Below, piece by piece: positions 8,422-16,667 of a DNA stretch of 64,000 nt. The translations under genes and the position numbers were made by a program. This DNA comes from Bacillaceae bacterium. Lineage in GTDB: Bacteria > Bacillota > Bacilli > Bacillales > Alkalibacillaceae. The stretch's first letter is position 1. Each line of letters opens with the position of its first letter. The notes beneath the pieces are model-generated. The model was not told the DNA's origin, did not search any database, and worked only from the letters and a program-made list of their open reading frames with translations. The stretch lies in contig JACDOD010000009.1 in NCBI GenBank assembly GCA_017656265.1, forward strand, positions 62,001 through 126,000, written 5' to 3'.

Positions 8422-8435
8422 ATGGAGAGGGTGGA

Positions 8436-9284
8436 ATGATGATGAATAGCCAGCAGGTTTCAGCTACGGTTACCCGCTATTTAGACATGTTAGGCCTTAC
8501 TCCTGAAGAACCAACTGAGGAATTTTTAAAAAAGATGATGACGGCACATTTATCTACTTTTCCATTTGAAAACATTAGTAAATTCTTTTACTTTAAAAAA
8601 CAGAATTTTCTTCCTTCCATAAAGGAATTTTTAAATCATTACCAGCGATTTCAATTTGGTGGAACATGCTATATTCTGAATTCGAACTTTTATCATCTGC
8701 TTCAAGCACTGGGTTACAATTGCCGGTTGATTATGCTCAGTGATGTGCATATGGGGGTTCTAGTTCAATTAAAGGAATATCCCGGTGAGGAATTGTACGC
8801 AGATGTGGGATCAGCCATGCCATTGTTTCAGCCGCTTCGCTTAGAAAAGGAAATGGGGAATAAAATCGCCTTTGGCAACGAGAAAGTGGTTTTACAGCGG
8901 GATGAGGAGAGTCAGGAAAAGTACCGTTATCTTTTTTACAGAGATGGAAAATTAGTCAGTGAAAACCCCTGGGTATTTGAACCGGCAAAAACCTATCAAT
9001 TAAATGATTTTTCCCATTGTATCCAAACATCGTATTTGCCTGACAGTACGTTTATGAAAATACTTCGATGCCAGTTGTGGCAGCCAGAGCGGAATCGCAG
9101 CTTATCCTTGGTCAACGACCGTTTGACGATCCGGTATCGGGATGGAAGGAAATGGTCCACTAAACTATCCTCGGTTTATGAAGTAATGGAGGTACTGAAG
9201 GATGAGTTTGAATTGCCAGATCTTCCAGTGCATGACGCAATACAAGTATTGCATGAACTGGGGGTCAATGTTTTTGATTCGTAA
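8436..9284 (+). CDS. Arylamine N-acetyltransferase (NAT)
   Basis: 282 residues. The catalytic triad of the NAT family is visible: Cys78 in 'FGGTCYILN', His105 in 'SDVHMGVLV' and Asp123 in 'YADVGSAMP'. NATs transfer acetyl groups from acetyl-CoA to arylamines and hydrazines and often act in xenobiotic detoxification. It probably starts at one of the tandem ATGs around 8436-8442 after GGAGAGGGTGG. A palindrome lies just upstream, and a repeat element carrying a two-way terminator follows. Confidence 0.9.
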   Translation: MMMNSQQVSATVTRYLDMLGLTPEEPTEEFLKKMMTAHLSTFPFENISKFFYFKKQNFLPSIKEFLNHYQRFQFGGTCYILNSNFYHLLQALGYNCRLIMLSDVHMGVLVQLKEYPGEELYADVGSAMPLFQPLRLEKEMGNKIAFGNEKVVLQRDEESQEKYRYLFYRDGKLVSENPWVFEPAKTYQLNDFSHCIQTSYLPDSTFMKILRCQLWQPERNRSLSLVNDRLTIRYRDGRKWSTKLSSVYEVMEVLKDEFELPDLPVHDAIQVLHELGVNVFDS

Positions 9285-9287
9285 AAA

Positions 9288-9580
9288 GTCTGGGACATAA
9301 TGAAATGAACGGAGGAAAGACGAACAATTTTGAGAAATTGCGTAGTCAACGTGCGAGACTCCGGGTCGACTAAAACCGGCCACGTCCTGTGGCCAACGTC
9401 GACACTAGCACTTCCTGTGCGTCGCGGGAACAGCACGAGCCGAAAATCCCGCAGACAACGAAGAATGAGTTGTCGAGGAAGTTGAGGCCGTGCCCGCGGA
9501 AAGCGAAGCATGTTGACGAAGTATATAAAAACACCCGAACTCATTCATGTAACGATTGAATGCAGTTCGGGTATTTTATG
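9288..9580 (+). repeat. Dispersed intergenic repeat, forward copy with tail hairpin
   Basis: It begins GTCTGGGACATAA (9288), continues with a GC-rich body (GTCGAC, GGCCAC-GTGGCC palindrome, CGTCGCGGGAACAGCACGAG, GTGCCCGCGGAAAGCGAAGC) and ends in a hairpin with T-runs on both sides. Near-identical bodies occur at 45919-46241 and, inverted, at 50215-50420 and (diverged) at 34115-34396. It lies between two convergent genes. Short open frames inside it are repeat shadows. Confidence 0.85.
9533..9579 (+). terminator. Two-way terminator formed by the repeat tail
   Basis: ACCCGAAC (9533-9540) pairs with GTTCGGGT (9565-9572); the arms extend into ATTCA/TGAAT. ATTTTAT follows on the plus strand and GTTTTTATA on the minus strand. 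It can end both the N-acetyltransferase (plus) and rhodanese (minus) transcripts. Confidence 0.8.
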
Positions 9581-9603
9581 GCCTTTTGCAAATTTGTGTG
9601 TGT

Positions 9604-9975
9604 TTATTTTTCGATCTCATAGTTCCACTGATTCATGCCGCCGGATGTGTTATAGATTTTCGCAAAGCCGTTTTCAACCAGTATTTCAGAGGCTTGCTGG
9701 GAACGGTTTCCGCTTCGGCACACAATAATATATGGCGTCCCCTTGTCCAGTTCATTCAAACGGCTTTCCAGCTCCTGCAGCGGAATCAGTACAGCACCTG
9801 GAATATGGCCTTCATCGTATTCTGGTTTTGTGCGTACATCAATTACCTGAATATTTTCTTCATCTATCATTTCTTTTGCTTCATCCATTGAAATGGTCTT
9901 ATAATCTGCTTCTCCTGAGCTGCAGGCAACTAATACAAAGGTTAGTGATAATAGAATTGCAATAAATTTATTCAT
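9604..9975 (-). CDS. Rhodanese-domain lipoprotein
   Basis: 123 residues. A signal peptide with lipobox 'LVAC' (Cys18) anchors it to the outer face of the membrane. A single rhodanese domain follows: 'VIDVRTKPEYDEGHIPGA', active-site loop 'CRSGNRS' with Cys86, and 'NTSGGMNQW'. Rhodanese domains carry sulfane sulfur on this Cys; the extracellular role and partner are unknown. The frame is open further upstream, but ATG 9975 is preceded by AGGAGGGGAG and starts the signal peptide. It is divergent from the dehydrogenase gene at 10159. Confidence 0.88.
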   Translation of the reverse strand: MNKFIAILLSLTFVLVACSSGEADYKTISMDEAKEMIDEENIQVIDVRTKPEYDEGHIPGAVLIPLQELESRLNELDKGTPYIIVCRSGNRSQQASEILVENGFAKIYNTSGGMNQWNYEIEK

Positions 9976-10158
9976 ATACTCCCCTCCTAATACCCTGTAT
10001 AGTATATAATGAAAAAGTAACAGTTTCAATGTTTTTATCTGGAATCTTTTTTTACAGGAGAACGGAATGGTTTTATCGAAAAAGAAAAAGGATTGAATGG
10101 AAAAATGGATGGGCCCTACACAAAAGCGAATACCGAACAGGAAAGGGGAAATGGTAAG

Positions 10159-11037
10159 ATGGATGAAAATCATAAGACAATTGGATTTGTGGGAACAGGT
10201 GTCATGGGAAAAAGTATGGCACGAAATTTAATGAAGGCAGGCTATTCTCTATATGTTTATACAAGAACAAAATCGAAAGCAGAAGAACTTATAAATGTAG
10301 GAGCGGTATGGTGTGATTCACCAGGAAAGCTGGCCAGAACAGCAGATGTGGTCATCACCATTGTTGGTTTTCCTCATGATGTTGAAGAGGTTTATTTTAG
10401 TGATGAGGGAATCATTGAAAACGCGAAACCTGGTACTTATCTCATTGATATGACCACCTCAAAGCCTTCCCTGGCACAAAAAATCTATGATGAAGCCAGA
10501 AAAAAAGGACTTTTCGCCCTTGATGCTCCTGTTTCCGGTGGTGATGTCGGGGCGAAAAATGGCACCCTTGCCATCATGGTCGGAGGTGACGAAGAGGCTT
10601 TTCAAGCAATGAAACCTATTTTTGAAGTACTAGGTTCAAATATTGTGCTTCAGGGCCCTGCTGGTGCCGGTCAGCATACGAAGATGGCCAATCAGATTAC
10701 CATTGCTTCGAATATGATTGGAGTCTGTGAAGCTCTTGCCTATGCGGAAAAATCCGGTCTGGATCCCAAGACGGTTTTAAAAAGCATCAGTACCGGAGCA
10801 GCAGGAAGCTGGTCCCTGAGCAATCTGGCACCGAGAATGATTGAAGGGAACTTTGAACCGGGCTTTTATATCAAACATTTTATTAAAGATATGGGCATTG
10901 CTCTGGAAGAAGCGGAAAGAATGGGAATAGATACTCCTGGCTTGAAGCTTGCTAAGCAGCTGTATGATGAACTGGCAGAACAAGGAGAAGGAGACAGCGG
11001 CACGCAGGCATTATATAAATGGTTTGGAGAGGAATAG
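10159..11037 (+). CDS. NAD(P)-dependent dehydrogenase, 3-hydroxyisobutyrate dehydrogenase family
   Basis: 292 residues. The N-terminal Rossmann motif is '[16 protein letters not shown]', followed by the family signature '[20 protein letters not shown]' near residue 120 and catalytic Lys in 'GQHTKMANQ'. These enzymes oxidise beta-hydroxy acids such as 3-hydroxyisobutyrate or tartronate semialdehyde derivatives. ATG 10159 is chosen because GGAAAGGGG lies before it; the frame is open back to 10093, but that part looks non-coding. The epimerase-like gene follows after 12 bases, so they are probably co-transcribed. Confidence 0.9.
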   Translation: MDENHKTIGFVGTGVMGKSMARNLMKAGYSLYVYTRTKSKAEELINVGAVWCDSPGKLARTADVVITIVGFPHDVEEVYFSDEGIIENAKPGTYLIDMTTSKPSLAQKIYDEARKKGLFALDAPVSGGDVGAKNGTLAIMVGGDEEAFQAMKPIFEVLGSNIVLQGPAGAGQHTKMANQITIASNMIGVCEALAYAEKSGLDPKTVLKSISTGAAGSWSLSNLAPRMIEGNFEPGFYIKHFIKDMGIALEEAERMGIDTPGLKLAKQLYDELAEQGEGDSGTQALYKWFGEE

Positions 11038-11049
11038 GGGGCATGGATC

Positions 11050-11928
11050 ATGAAGAAAGCGTTAGTGTTAGGGGGAACGCAATTTTTTGGCAAGCGTCTG
11101 GTCCATCTTTTGCTGGAAAAAGGCGTGGAAGTGACCATAGCCACTAGAGGAAACAAGCAGGACCCATTTGAAAACCAGGTCGAGCGACTGAAAATTGACC
11201 GGGAAAAAACAGCATCCCTGAAGAAGGCATTGGACGGCCGTAAATGGGATGTAGTATATGACCAGTCCTGTTTTTCACCGATTGAAATGAAGGATACACT
11301 GAAAGTTCTGGGAGAAAATGCTAATAAATATATCTTTACTTCCACCATGGCGGTCTATGATTACGGTACGGACCGAGTAGAAGAAGATTTCCGGCCGGAA
11401 ACGTATTCTTTCCGTGAACAGCCCAGGGCCAATTATAAAGGAATTGAAGGTTATCAGGAAGCAAAGCGGGCATCAGAAGCCGTTTTGTTTCAGCAATCTT
11501 CACATCCTGCTGTGGCTGTGCGCTTTCCGATTGTCATAGGCGAAGATGATTATACGAACCGTTTGAAGTTTCATGTGGAGCGGATCCGGGATGGAAAACC
11601 GATCAGCATACTCCATCCGGAGGCAAGGTATAGTTTTATATCCTCTAAAGAGGCTGCTGAATTTTTATATTGGGCAGGAACAAATGATGTGACGGGACCG
11701 ATTAATCCTGCAGCCCGGGGTCATATTTCAATGCAAGAATTGATCAATCAGATTGAACAGTACACAGAAAAGAAAGCTCACATTCAGGCTGAAGCCAATC
11801 CGGGCTGCCTGTCACCTTATGATATGGGCGGGTCCTGGACCGTCAACACCGAAAAAGCAGAAAGTTTAGGATACAGATTTGAATCCCTCAATAAGCTATT
11901 GCACAATTTGATTTGTTATTATTTGTAA
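11050..11928 (+). CDS. NAD-dependent epimerase/dehydratase family protein
   Basis: 292 residues, extended SDR type. The N-terminal nucleotide site is 'VLGGTQFFGKRLVHLLLEKG', the GGTxFxG variant typical of the group that includes chloroplast RNA-binding CSP41-like proteins. The Tyr-Lys pair is in 'YQEAKRASEAVL'. Substrate binding is not predictable. It is preceded by GGGGGCATGGATC and immediately follows the HIBADH-type gene. A short repeat-derived terminator follows. Confidence 0.85.
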   Translation: MKKALVLGGTQFFGKRLVHLLLEKGVEVTIATRGNKQDPFENQVERLKIDREKTASLKKALDGRKWDVVYDQSCFSPIEMKDTLKVLGENANKYIFTSTMAVYDYGTDRVEEDFRPETYSFREQPRANYKGIEGYQEAKRASEAVLFQQSSHPAVAVRFPIVIGEDDYTNRLKFHVERIRDGKPISILHPEARYSFISSKEAAEFLYWAGTNDVTGPINPAARGHISMQELINQIEQYTEKKAHIQAEANPGCLSPYDMGGSWTVNTEKAESLGYRFESLNKLLHNLICYYL

Positions 11929-11937
11929 TGGTAAAGA

Positions 11938-12011
11938 GGCCGGGACAAAAAAGTAAAGAAATATCCGAACGATATTCAATTGTAACATGAATAAGTTCGG
12001 ATATTTTTATT
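11938..12011 (+). terminator. Short repeat derivative acting as a two-way terminator
   Basis: It has only the head (GGCCGGGACAAAA, 11938) and tail hairpin of the dispersed repeat; the GC-rich body is missing. AATATCCGAAC (11960-11970) pairs with GTTCGGATATT (11995-12005), followed by TTTATTTA; the minus strand has CTTTACTTTTTT. It lies between convergent genes (epimerase and EAL protein). Confidence 0.8.
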
Positions 12012-12054
12012 TAATTACTGAATTCATTCTAAAAACGATTTACACAATCCGTTG

Positions 12055-14601
12055 TTAATTATTTGTTTTTTCCTTCCAGGTTACTCCACACTCCAGTAAC
12101 GTATTAATTAGTTCCATTCCCACAGGGGGTGAATAAAAATATCCCTGTGCCTGATGGCAAGCATGTTTTTGCAGGAATTCCAGATGTTCTTCGGTTTCAA
12201 CTCCTTCAGCAACAATGTTAATCCCCATCATTTGCGAAAGGTTGATAATAGCAGCTGTCAGCTGTGCGGTCTTTTCATCATCGATCGCTTCCCAGATATA
12301 AGTGCGGTCAATTTTTAGCGTATCAACGGAAAATGTTTTTAAATAACCAATGGAAGAATATCCTCGGCCAAAATCATCAATGGCAATTTGAAAGCCCAGG
12401 TCCTTTAAGCGTTTAATGGTTTGAATAACGAATTCATCGTCACTCAGAGCAATATTTTCGGTAATTTCCAGTTCGAAATGTGTTGAACATAGCCTGTACT
12501 TTTTTAAAAGATTTTCAACAAAGGGAATGAAGTCTGCATGCTGCAGCTGAAGCAAAGACAGATTAATGTTCATTTTTAACCAGTCATACCCCTGCTGGTG
12601 CAATTCCATCAATTGTTTGCAGGCCATTTTAAAAATTTGCTGTCCCATAGGAATAACCAGCCCATTTTCTTCAGCGACGGGAATGAATTCTCCCGGTGGT
12701 ATGTACCCAAGATCAGGATGGTCCCATCTGGCAAGAGCTTCCAGTCGTTCAATTTCACCTGTTTGAACATTTACAATTGGCTGATAGTTTAAGGTAATTT
12801 CGTTATTTTCAACCGCATTGTGAAGCAACTGCTCAATTCTGGTATTCCATAATCGTTTTTCTTTGAGGTCCTCAGTATAAATTGAGTATTGATTTTTGCC
12901 TTTGTTTTTGGCCTGATACATGGCCATATCGGCATGGCGAATTAATGTCATTTCATCGAGACCGTCATCAGGAAATACACTGATTCCCAGGCTTGTTGTG
13001 ACATAGACTTCTTTTTGATCAAGATTAAAAGGCTTTTGAAATGCCAGGATCGTTTGCTGTGCAATTCCTTCAATGACAGATGGATCCCCGGTGTATAAAA
13101 TAGCAAATTCATCTCCACTTAACCGTGCAACAAATTGGTCCGGATGAATAGTCTGAAGTCTTCCGGCAACTTCCTGCAGCAATTGATCCCCGACAAGATG
13201 TCCCATGGAGTCATTAATATTTTTGAAGTTGTCAATATCCAGATAGAATATAGCTAAGATTTCCTTAGATGAATCAGCTTGTTTTAACTCATCTCTGATC
13301 CGTTCGATAAAGTAGCGCCGGTTAGGAAGATCGGTTAATGCGTCATGGCTGGCCTGGTAATGAATCCTTTCATGATATTTTTTACGCTCGGTTATATCCT
13401 GGAAAACAATGACGGTCCCCAGCACTTCCCCTTCTTCAATCATTGGAGAAACGACGTATGCTACTGGAAGTTTTGTTCCATCCTTTTTTACGAACCAGTC
13501 TTCTTCCACTCGATGAGGTTTTTTATGCTTGATGGTCTTATGTATAGGGCAGTCCCGAGCAGAAACCTGCAGATAGCTTTCCTTTAAATGATGATGGATG
13601 GTATGGTTAAGCTGTTTTCCTATTAATTCACCTTCCTCATATCCTAGAAGCTTCTCAGCCTCGGGATTTACAAATATGGTGCGATAATGCTGATCCAGTA
13701 CCAGCACTCCTTCCCCAAGAGAAGATGTAATGGTTTTTAGCTGTTTTTCACTTTTTTTCAATGCGAGTTCAGCCTGTTTCTGCCTGTCAAATGGCTCCTT
13801 AATGGTTGCCACGTAAATGCCTTTCATAAAGTACATGTAGCCAATAACTTTATAAAGGTGCCCTAAAAAGTTTTGCGAATCATATACACTTAAATACGTT
13901 GTAAAGACCAGTTCTCCCAAAAATAAAAAGGATAACGCGAGAATCAAATCAAGGTACGATTTTTTCTTGTGTTTACGGTAGTGTTTCAAAAGGATTAGAA
14001 TGGTTATTGCATGTAATAGAATGGTTAAGTATTCCATATTATTCTTTAATGGAGTTGTTCCGATTCCCTCTTGTGCAAGAATGGGCAGTTGGTTCTCAAA
14101 AACGATAATAATGGATCCCCAGAGAATGACATAAAGCATAGAAGCTAAAAATAGAACGGGCTTAACTTTCCGGCTGATTTTTTTGTTTGGCAGCCCCATA
14201 ATGATTAACAGGAAAAAAGCCTGCGTTAATCTGGCTGCGATCCAAAACCAGGTCGCTTTTTGAACAGACCCTTCAAACATAAATAGTCCTGGCATCCCGT
14301 TATAAAACAGCGTATGCATTAAATCCAGCATGCCAACAGCCAGAAATGCTGAGGCGATAAAAATCCGGTAACGGGAAGAATGATGCGGAAAAATCATCCA
14401 CCCTTGTATAGCGATGGAAATCGCAATGATAATGCTGAACAATTCGAGGATGGTGTGCATGGATAAATAAAATTGCGCATCTAAGGTAAAAAACAAAATA
14501 TCTTTCAAATAAAAGAACGTCAGAAAAACGAGCAAAGCAGTCCCTATAAAACCGAGAAACTTCCTTTCTTGTTCATGAAACGTGTAGGTAAAAGCTTTCA
14601 T
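12055..14601 (-). CDS. Cyclic-di-GMP turnover protein: MASE3-PAS-GGDEF-EAL
   Basis: 848 residues. About 1-280 is a multi-helix membrane sensor with the MASE3-like motif 'MLDLMHTLFYNGMPG'. A PAS domain follows (about 285-415, 'VLDQHYRTIFVNPEAEKLLG'), then a GGDEF domain whose signature reads 'RLSGDEFAIL' (Ser for the first Gly), then an EAL domain with 'EALARW', 'NINLS', 'DFGRGYSS' and 'AEGVETEEH'. The EAL residues look intact, so phosphodiesterase activity is likely; cyclase activity is less certain. It sits at the membrane and would couple an unknown signal to motility or biofilm state. Single-gene transcript. Confidence 0.92.
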   Translation of the reverse strand: MKAFTYTFHEQERKFLGFIGTALLVFLTFFYLKDILFFTLDAQFYLSMHTILELFSIIIAISIAIQGWMIFPHHSSRYRIFIASAFLAVGMLDLMHTLFYNGMPGLFMFEGSVQKATWFWIAARLTQAFFLLIIMGLPNKKISRKVKPVLFLASMLYVILWGSIIIVFENQLPILAQEGIGTTPLKNNMEYLTILLHAITILILLKHYRKHKKKSYLDLILALSFLFLGELVFTTYLSVYDSQNFLGHLYKVIGYMYFMKGIYVATIKEPFDRQKQAELALKKSEKQLKTITSSLGEGVLVLDQHYRTIFVNPEAEKLLGYEEGELIGKQLNHTIHHHLKESYLQVSARDCPIHKTIKHKKPHRVEEDWFVKKDGTKLPVAYVVSPMIEEGEVLGTVIVFQDITERKKYHERIHYQASHDALTDLPNRRYFIERIRDELKQADSSKEILAIFYLDIDNFKNINDSMGHLVGDQLLQEVAGRLQTIHPDQFVARLSGDEFAILYTGDPSVIEGIAQQTILAFQKPFNLDQKEVYVTTSLGISVFPDDGLDEMTLIRHADMAMYQAKNKGKNQYSIYTEDLKEKRLWNTRIEQLLHNAVENNEITLNYQPIVNVQTGEIERLEALARWDHPDLGYIPPGEFIPVAEENGLVIPMGQQIFKMACKQLMELHQQGYDWLKMNINLSLLQLQHADFIPFVENLLKKYRLCSTHFELEITENIALSDDEFVIQTIKRLKDLGFQIAIDDFGRGYSSIGYLKTFSVDTLKIDRTYIWEAIDDEKTAQLTAAIINLSQMMGINIVAEGVETEEHLEFLQKHACHQAQGYFYSPPVGMELINTLLECGVTWKEKTNN

Positions 14602-14706
14602 CCCTTTATCCCCCCTATATCCCTACATTTATATTTTAAGGGAGAAATTGCCTATAGACAGGGGATAATTGTTAAAAAATGTTGAATTTTATCTAATTTT
14701 CGAACA

Positions 14707-14757
14707 GTAAAAAGGACTCATTTTCCCGGCAACAGGAAAAAGGGGAGTCCTTTTTAC
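14707..14757 (-). terminator. Hairpin between the 48-residue gene and the EAL gene
   Basis: GTAAAAAGGACTC (14707-14719) and GAGTCCTTTTTAC (14745-14757) are perfect 13-base inverted copies. The hairpin follows the stop of the small Cys protein on the minus strand and contains T-rich arms. Confidence 0.6.
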
Positions 14758-14759
14758 CT

Positions 14760-14906
14760 CTATCCCTTCATTCCTTCCAGCCACTCACTGTAACATTCAT
14801 CACACAGGGGATGTTCCTGTTCGTTATTTTCCCGAAAAAATGATACAAAGTGTACCATATCCTGTTGATGTAAGTCGTTTCCACAGTAAAAGCAGTTTTC
14901 AGCCAT
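14760..14906 (-). CDS. Small Cys-pair protein, 48 residues
   Basis: A short gene with a near-perfect ribosome site (AAAGGAGGG, then TTGATGA) before ATG 14906. The product has two knuckle-like pairs, 'CFYCGND' (Cys5, Cys8) and 'LCDECYSEW' (Cys35, Cys38), spaced as in a single zinc ribbon. It is acidic, with a His-rich middle. No family name is recognised; it could be a small zinc-binding regulator or chaperone-like protein. A terminator hairpin follows directly. Confidence 0.7.
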   Translation of the reverse strand: MAENCFYCGNDLHQQDMVHFVSFFRENNEQEHPLCDECYSEWLEGMKG

Positions 14907-14909
14907 TCA

Positions 14910-15062
14910 TCAACCCTCCTTTTTCTTTAGCATGAAATCCTCCAAACAGAAATATGTAAAGGTGCTTTCCCCATCTCGAAAAATATTGTTCCTGAACTGG
15001 GGAAAAGTGCTGGCTCCGCAACATGCTTTCCACCTAAATACGATATAGGATATGGTGGACAT
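14910..15062 (-). CDS. Possible small protein, 50 residues
   Basis: An open frame from ATG 15062 ends seven codon-lengths or fewer before the small Cys-pair gene and would be co-transcribed with it. It contains 'WKACCGASTF' and 'FTYFCLEDF'. No ribosome site precedes the ATG and no family is recognised. The frame continues upstream to 15146 through the terminator hairpin, which argues against the longer form. Low confidence. Confidence 0.25.
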   Translation of the reverse strand: MSTISYIVFRWKACCGASTFPQFRNNIFRDGESTFTYFCLEDFMLKKKEG

Positions 15063-15121
15063 GAAAAAACTGAGATGTATTTTCGTTTGTAACGAATGGA
15101 TGGAAAACCCGAACAAATAAA

Positions 15122-15155
15122 AAAAGACTGTTGACCATACCGTCAACAGTCTTTA
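15122..15155 (-). terminator. Rho-independent terminator of the DUF2892 gene
   Basis: AAAGACTGTTGAC (15123-15135) pairs perfectly with GTCAACAGTCTTT (15142-15154) around a six-base loop. On the minus strand the arm is followed by TTTTATTTG. It lies about 60 bases beyond the stop of the minus-strand gene ending at 15213. Confidence 0.85.
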
Positions 15156-15212
15156 GACAGTCCCTTTTATATCCCTAACCTGGAGCGTATATTGTGCGTT
15201 CCCTGTGTTGAA

Positions 15213-15410
15213 TTACTTACTGGTTTTATCTGTATTGATCCGAAATGGCACATAAAGAGGACAAAACCTGATGAATGCTGTGAACAATGGAATGATTCCA
15301 ATAAGACCTAAGTATTTTAAATTGCCTTCAAGGATAAAAAATAGGGAAAAAAGTACAATAGCGAGAATAATTCGTATTACACGATCCGCCATACCTACGT
15401 TTCTTTTCAT
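15213..15410 (-). CDS. DUF2892 (YgaP-type) small membrane protein
   Basis: 65 residues with two hydrophobic helices and the DUF2892 pattern: N-terminal 'KRNVGMADRVIRIILAI', then a second helix ending 'FCPLYVPFRI'. Proteins of this type are inner-membrane modules, sometimes linked to rhodanese domains; function is unknown. ATG 15410 has GGGGGGAG eight bases upstream; a longer reading from TTG 15431 is less likely. Single-gene transcript. Confidence 0.85.
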   Translation of the reverse strand: MKRNVGMADRVIRIILAIVLFSLFFILEGNLKYLGLIGIIPLFTAFIRFCPLYVPFRINTDKTSK

Positions 15411-15534
15411 TTTAAACGCTCCCCCCAACAAGAAATTATTTACAATTCCATTATAGTATAGTTTTCAGAAAAGAACGAAGGTTTGTGACAAGATTCACAA
15501 AAAGTACAATATTTATGCAAGTATAAAGTAAATT

Positions 15535-15660
15535 TGTGCAGTCAGCATGCACAGACTTCTGCAGGAACAGCACAATCCGAAAAACCTCAGGTCAGGATAG
15601 TTAACTTCCTTAGGAAGCATTAGGTCCTGCCCCACGGAAAATGGTAAAATGAGGCTGGAC
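15535..15660 (+). repeat. Decayed remnant of the dispersed repeat
   Basis: Fragments such as GCAGGAACAGCACAATCCGAAAA, a TTAACTTCC stretch and GCCCCACGGAAAATGG track the body of the repeat at 9288-9580 with many changes and no tail hairpin. The 316-base gap between DUF2892 and the LysM gene holds nothing else recognisable. Confidence 0.5.
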
Positions 15661-15747
15661 CCGTGCCTTTAGTTTGACTCAAAGGATGGGCTTCCATTGA
15701 ATTGTTGAATTTTATCTGTACGTCATAAGGTTCCAGGCCTCCTCCGA

Positions 15748-16245
15748 TTAGGATGCTGGAATAATCAGACCGTACCCTGGATACAGAACATCTGGTGAAA
15801 AACCAGGACGATAGCGGTTGACCTGGATAATTTGCTCTACTGATACACCAAGTTGCCGGGCAATGGCATTCAAATTTTCACCAGAAGAAACCTCATAGAT
15901 CATAGCAGGAATCTGAATAGCAGTATTGGAATAAATTAAGTTGGGATCGGTTATTTGAGGATTTAGTGATAAAACTCGCTGAATGTTGGAACCATAGCGT
16001 GTTGCAATTCCATATAATGTGTCTCCTGGCTTAACAAAATAAAAGACCTGATTGGCCGGGTTGTAAAGGTAGGGAACAATTAAATCTTGCCCGGGATATA
16101 TTAATCCTGGATCGGTAAATGGCGGGTAAAGAGCATTGAGTTGTTCTATTTTCTGCACATTACTGCCTAACTTCTGAGCTATGGAATAGAGGGTATCTCC
16201 AGGGCGGACAGTATATATAAAGTGTGTTCCTTGAGCTACAGGCAT
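15748..16245 (-). CDS. Triple LysM-domain protein
   Basis: 165 residues consisting almost wholly of three LysM repeats of about 50 residues: 'YTVRPGDTLYSIAQKLGSN', 'YFVKPGDTLYGIATRYGSN' and 'YEVSSGENLNAIARQLGVS'. LysM binds the glycan backbone of peptidoglycan. There is no signal peptide or catalytic domain, which is common for spore-coat or cortex-associated LysM proteins in Bacillaceae. ATG 16245 is preferred over 16251 because the AAAGGAGG site then has normal spacing. Its localisation is inferred. Confidence 0.88.
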   Translation of the reverse strand: MPVAQGTHFIYTVRPGDTLYSIAQKLGSNVQKIEQLNALYPPFTDPGLIYPGQDLIVPYLYNPANQVFYFVKPGDTLYGIATRYGSNIQRVLSLNPQITDPNLIYSNTAIQIPAMIYEVSSGENLNAIARQLGVSVEQIIQVNRYRPGFSPDVLYPGYGLIIPAS

Positions 16246-16251
16246 GATCAT

Positions 16252-16667
16252 ACCTCCTTTGACATCTCACTATCCATGATATAGATACCAGGTCCCGCTG
16301 GTGCTTTTCCCGCCGAAAGTTCTTGTTGTATCTCGATAAATGGCGAGAAAGACAAGTTGATTGAATATCGGCCTATAAAGGTGGGGTGTGAAAGGTGGAG
16401 TAAAAGGTGAAGGGAGAAGGAACAGGAGTAGAGTTTTAAAGGAATTCATCAAAATTTGGCGAATAGTAAGTTTTGTATGGGGTTGGTGAAACGTATATTT
16501 CCTGTTCTGATACTTGCTTCCTGGGAAGTGGGATGTGTTCGTCCTTTCAGCATATTAACAGCTTGGAAGGATTGAATGTAAGCAGGCCCAGAAAAAATGA
16601 AGATCCCGGGTTTCTGTATAATCAGACGGCAACCAGACATAATTTTGATTTCAGGAAGGGACTTATC
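16252..16667. other. Intergenic region between LysM and cardiolipin synthase genes
   Basis: About 415 bases between divergent genes. The first bases hold the LysM ribosome site and the last hold the cls leader. A purine-rich tract lies at about 16390-16435. The cls frame is open back to 16473 but with no start signal there. No RNA motif, repeat or convincing small gene was seen. Confidence 0.5.

Noticed and set aside
9176-9544. 122-codon minus-strand frame overlapping the NAT gene end and the repeat
   Set aside because: It is opposite a well-supported gene and a dispersed repeat; the predicted peptide segments recur only where the repeat recurs.
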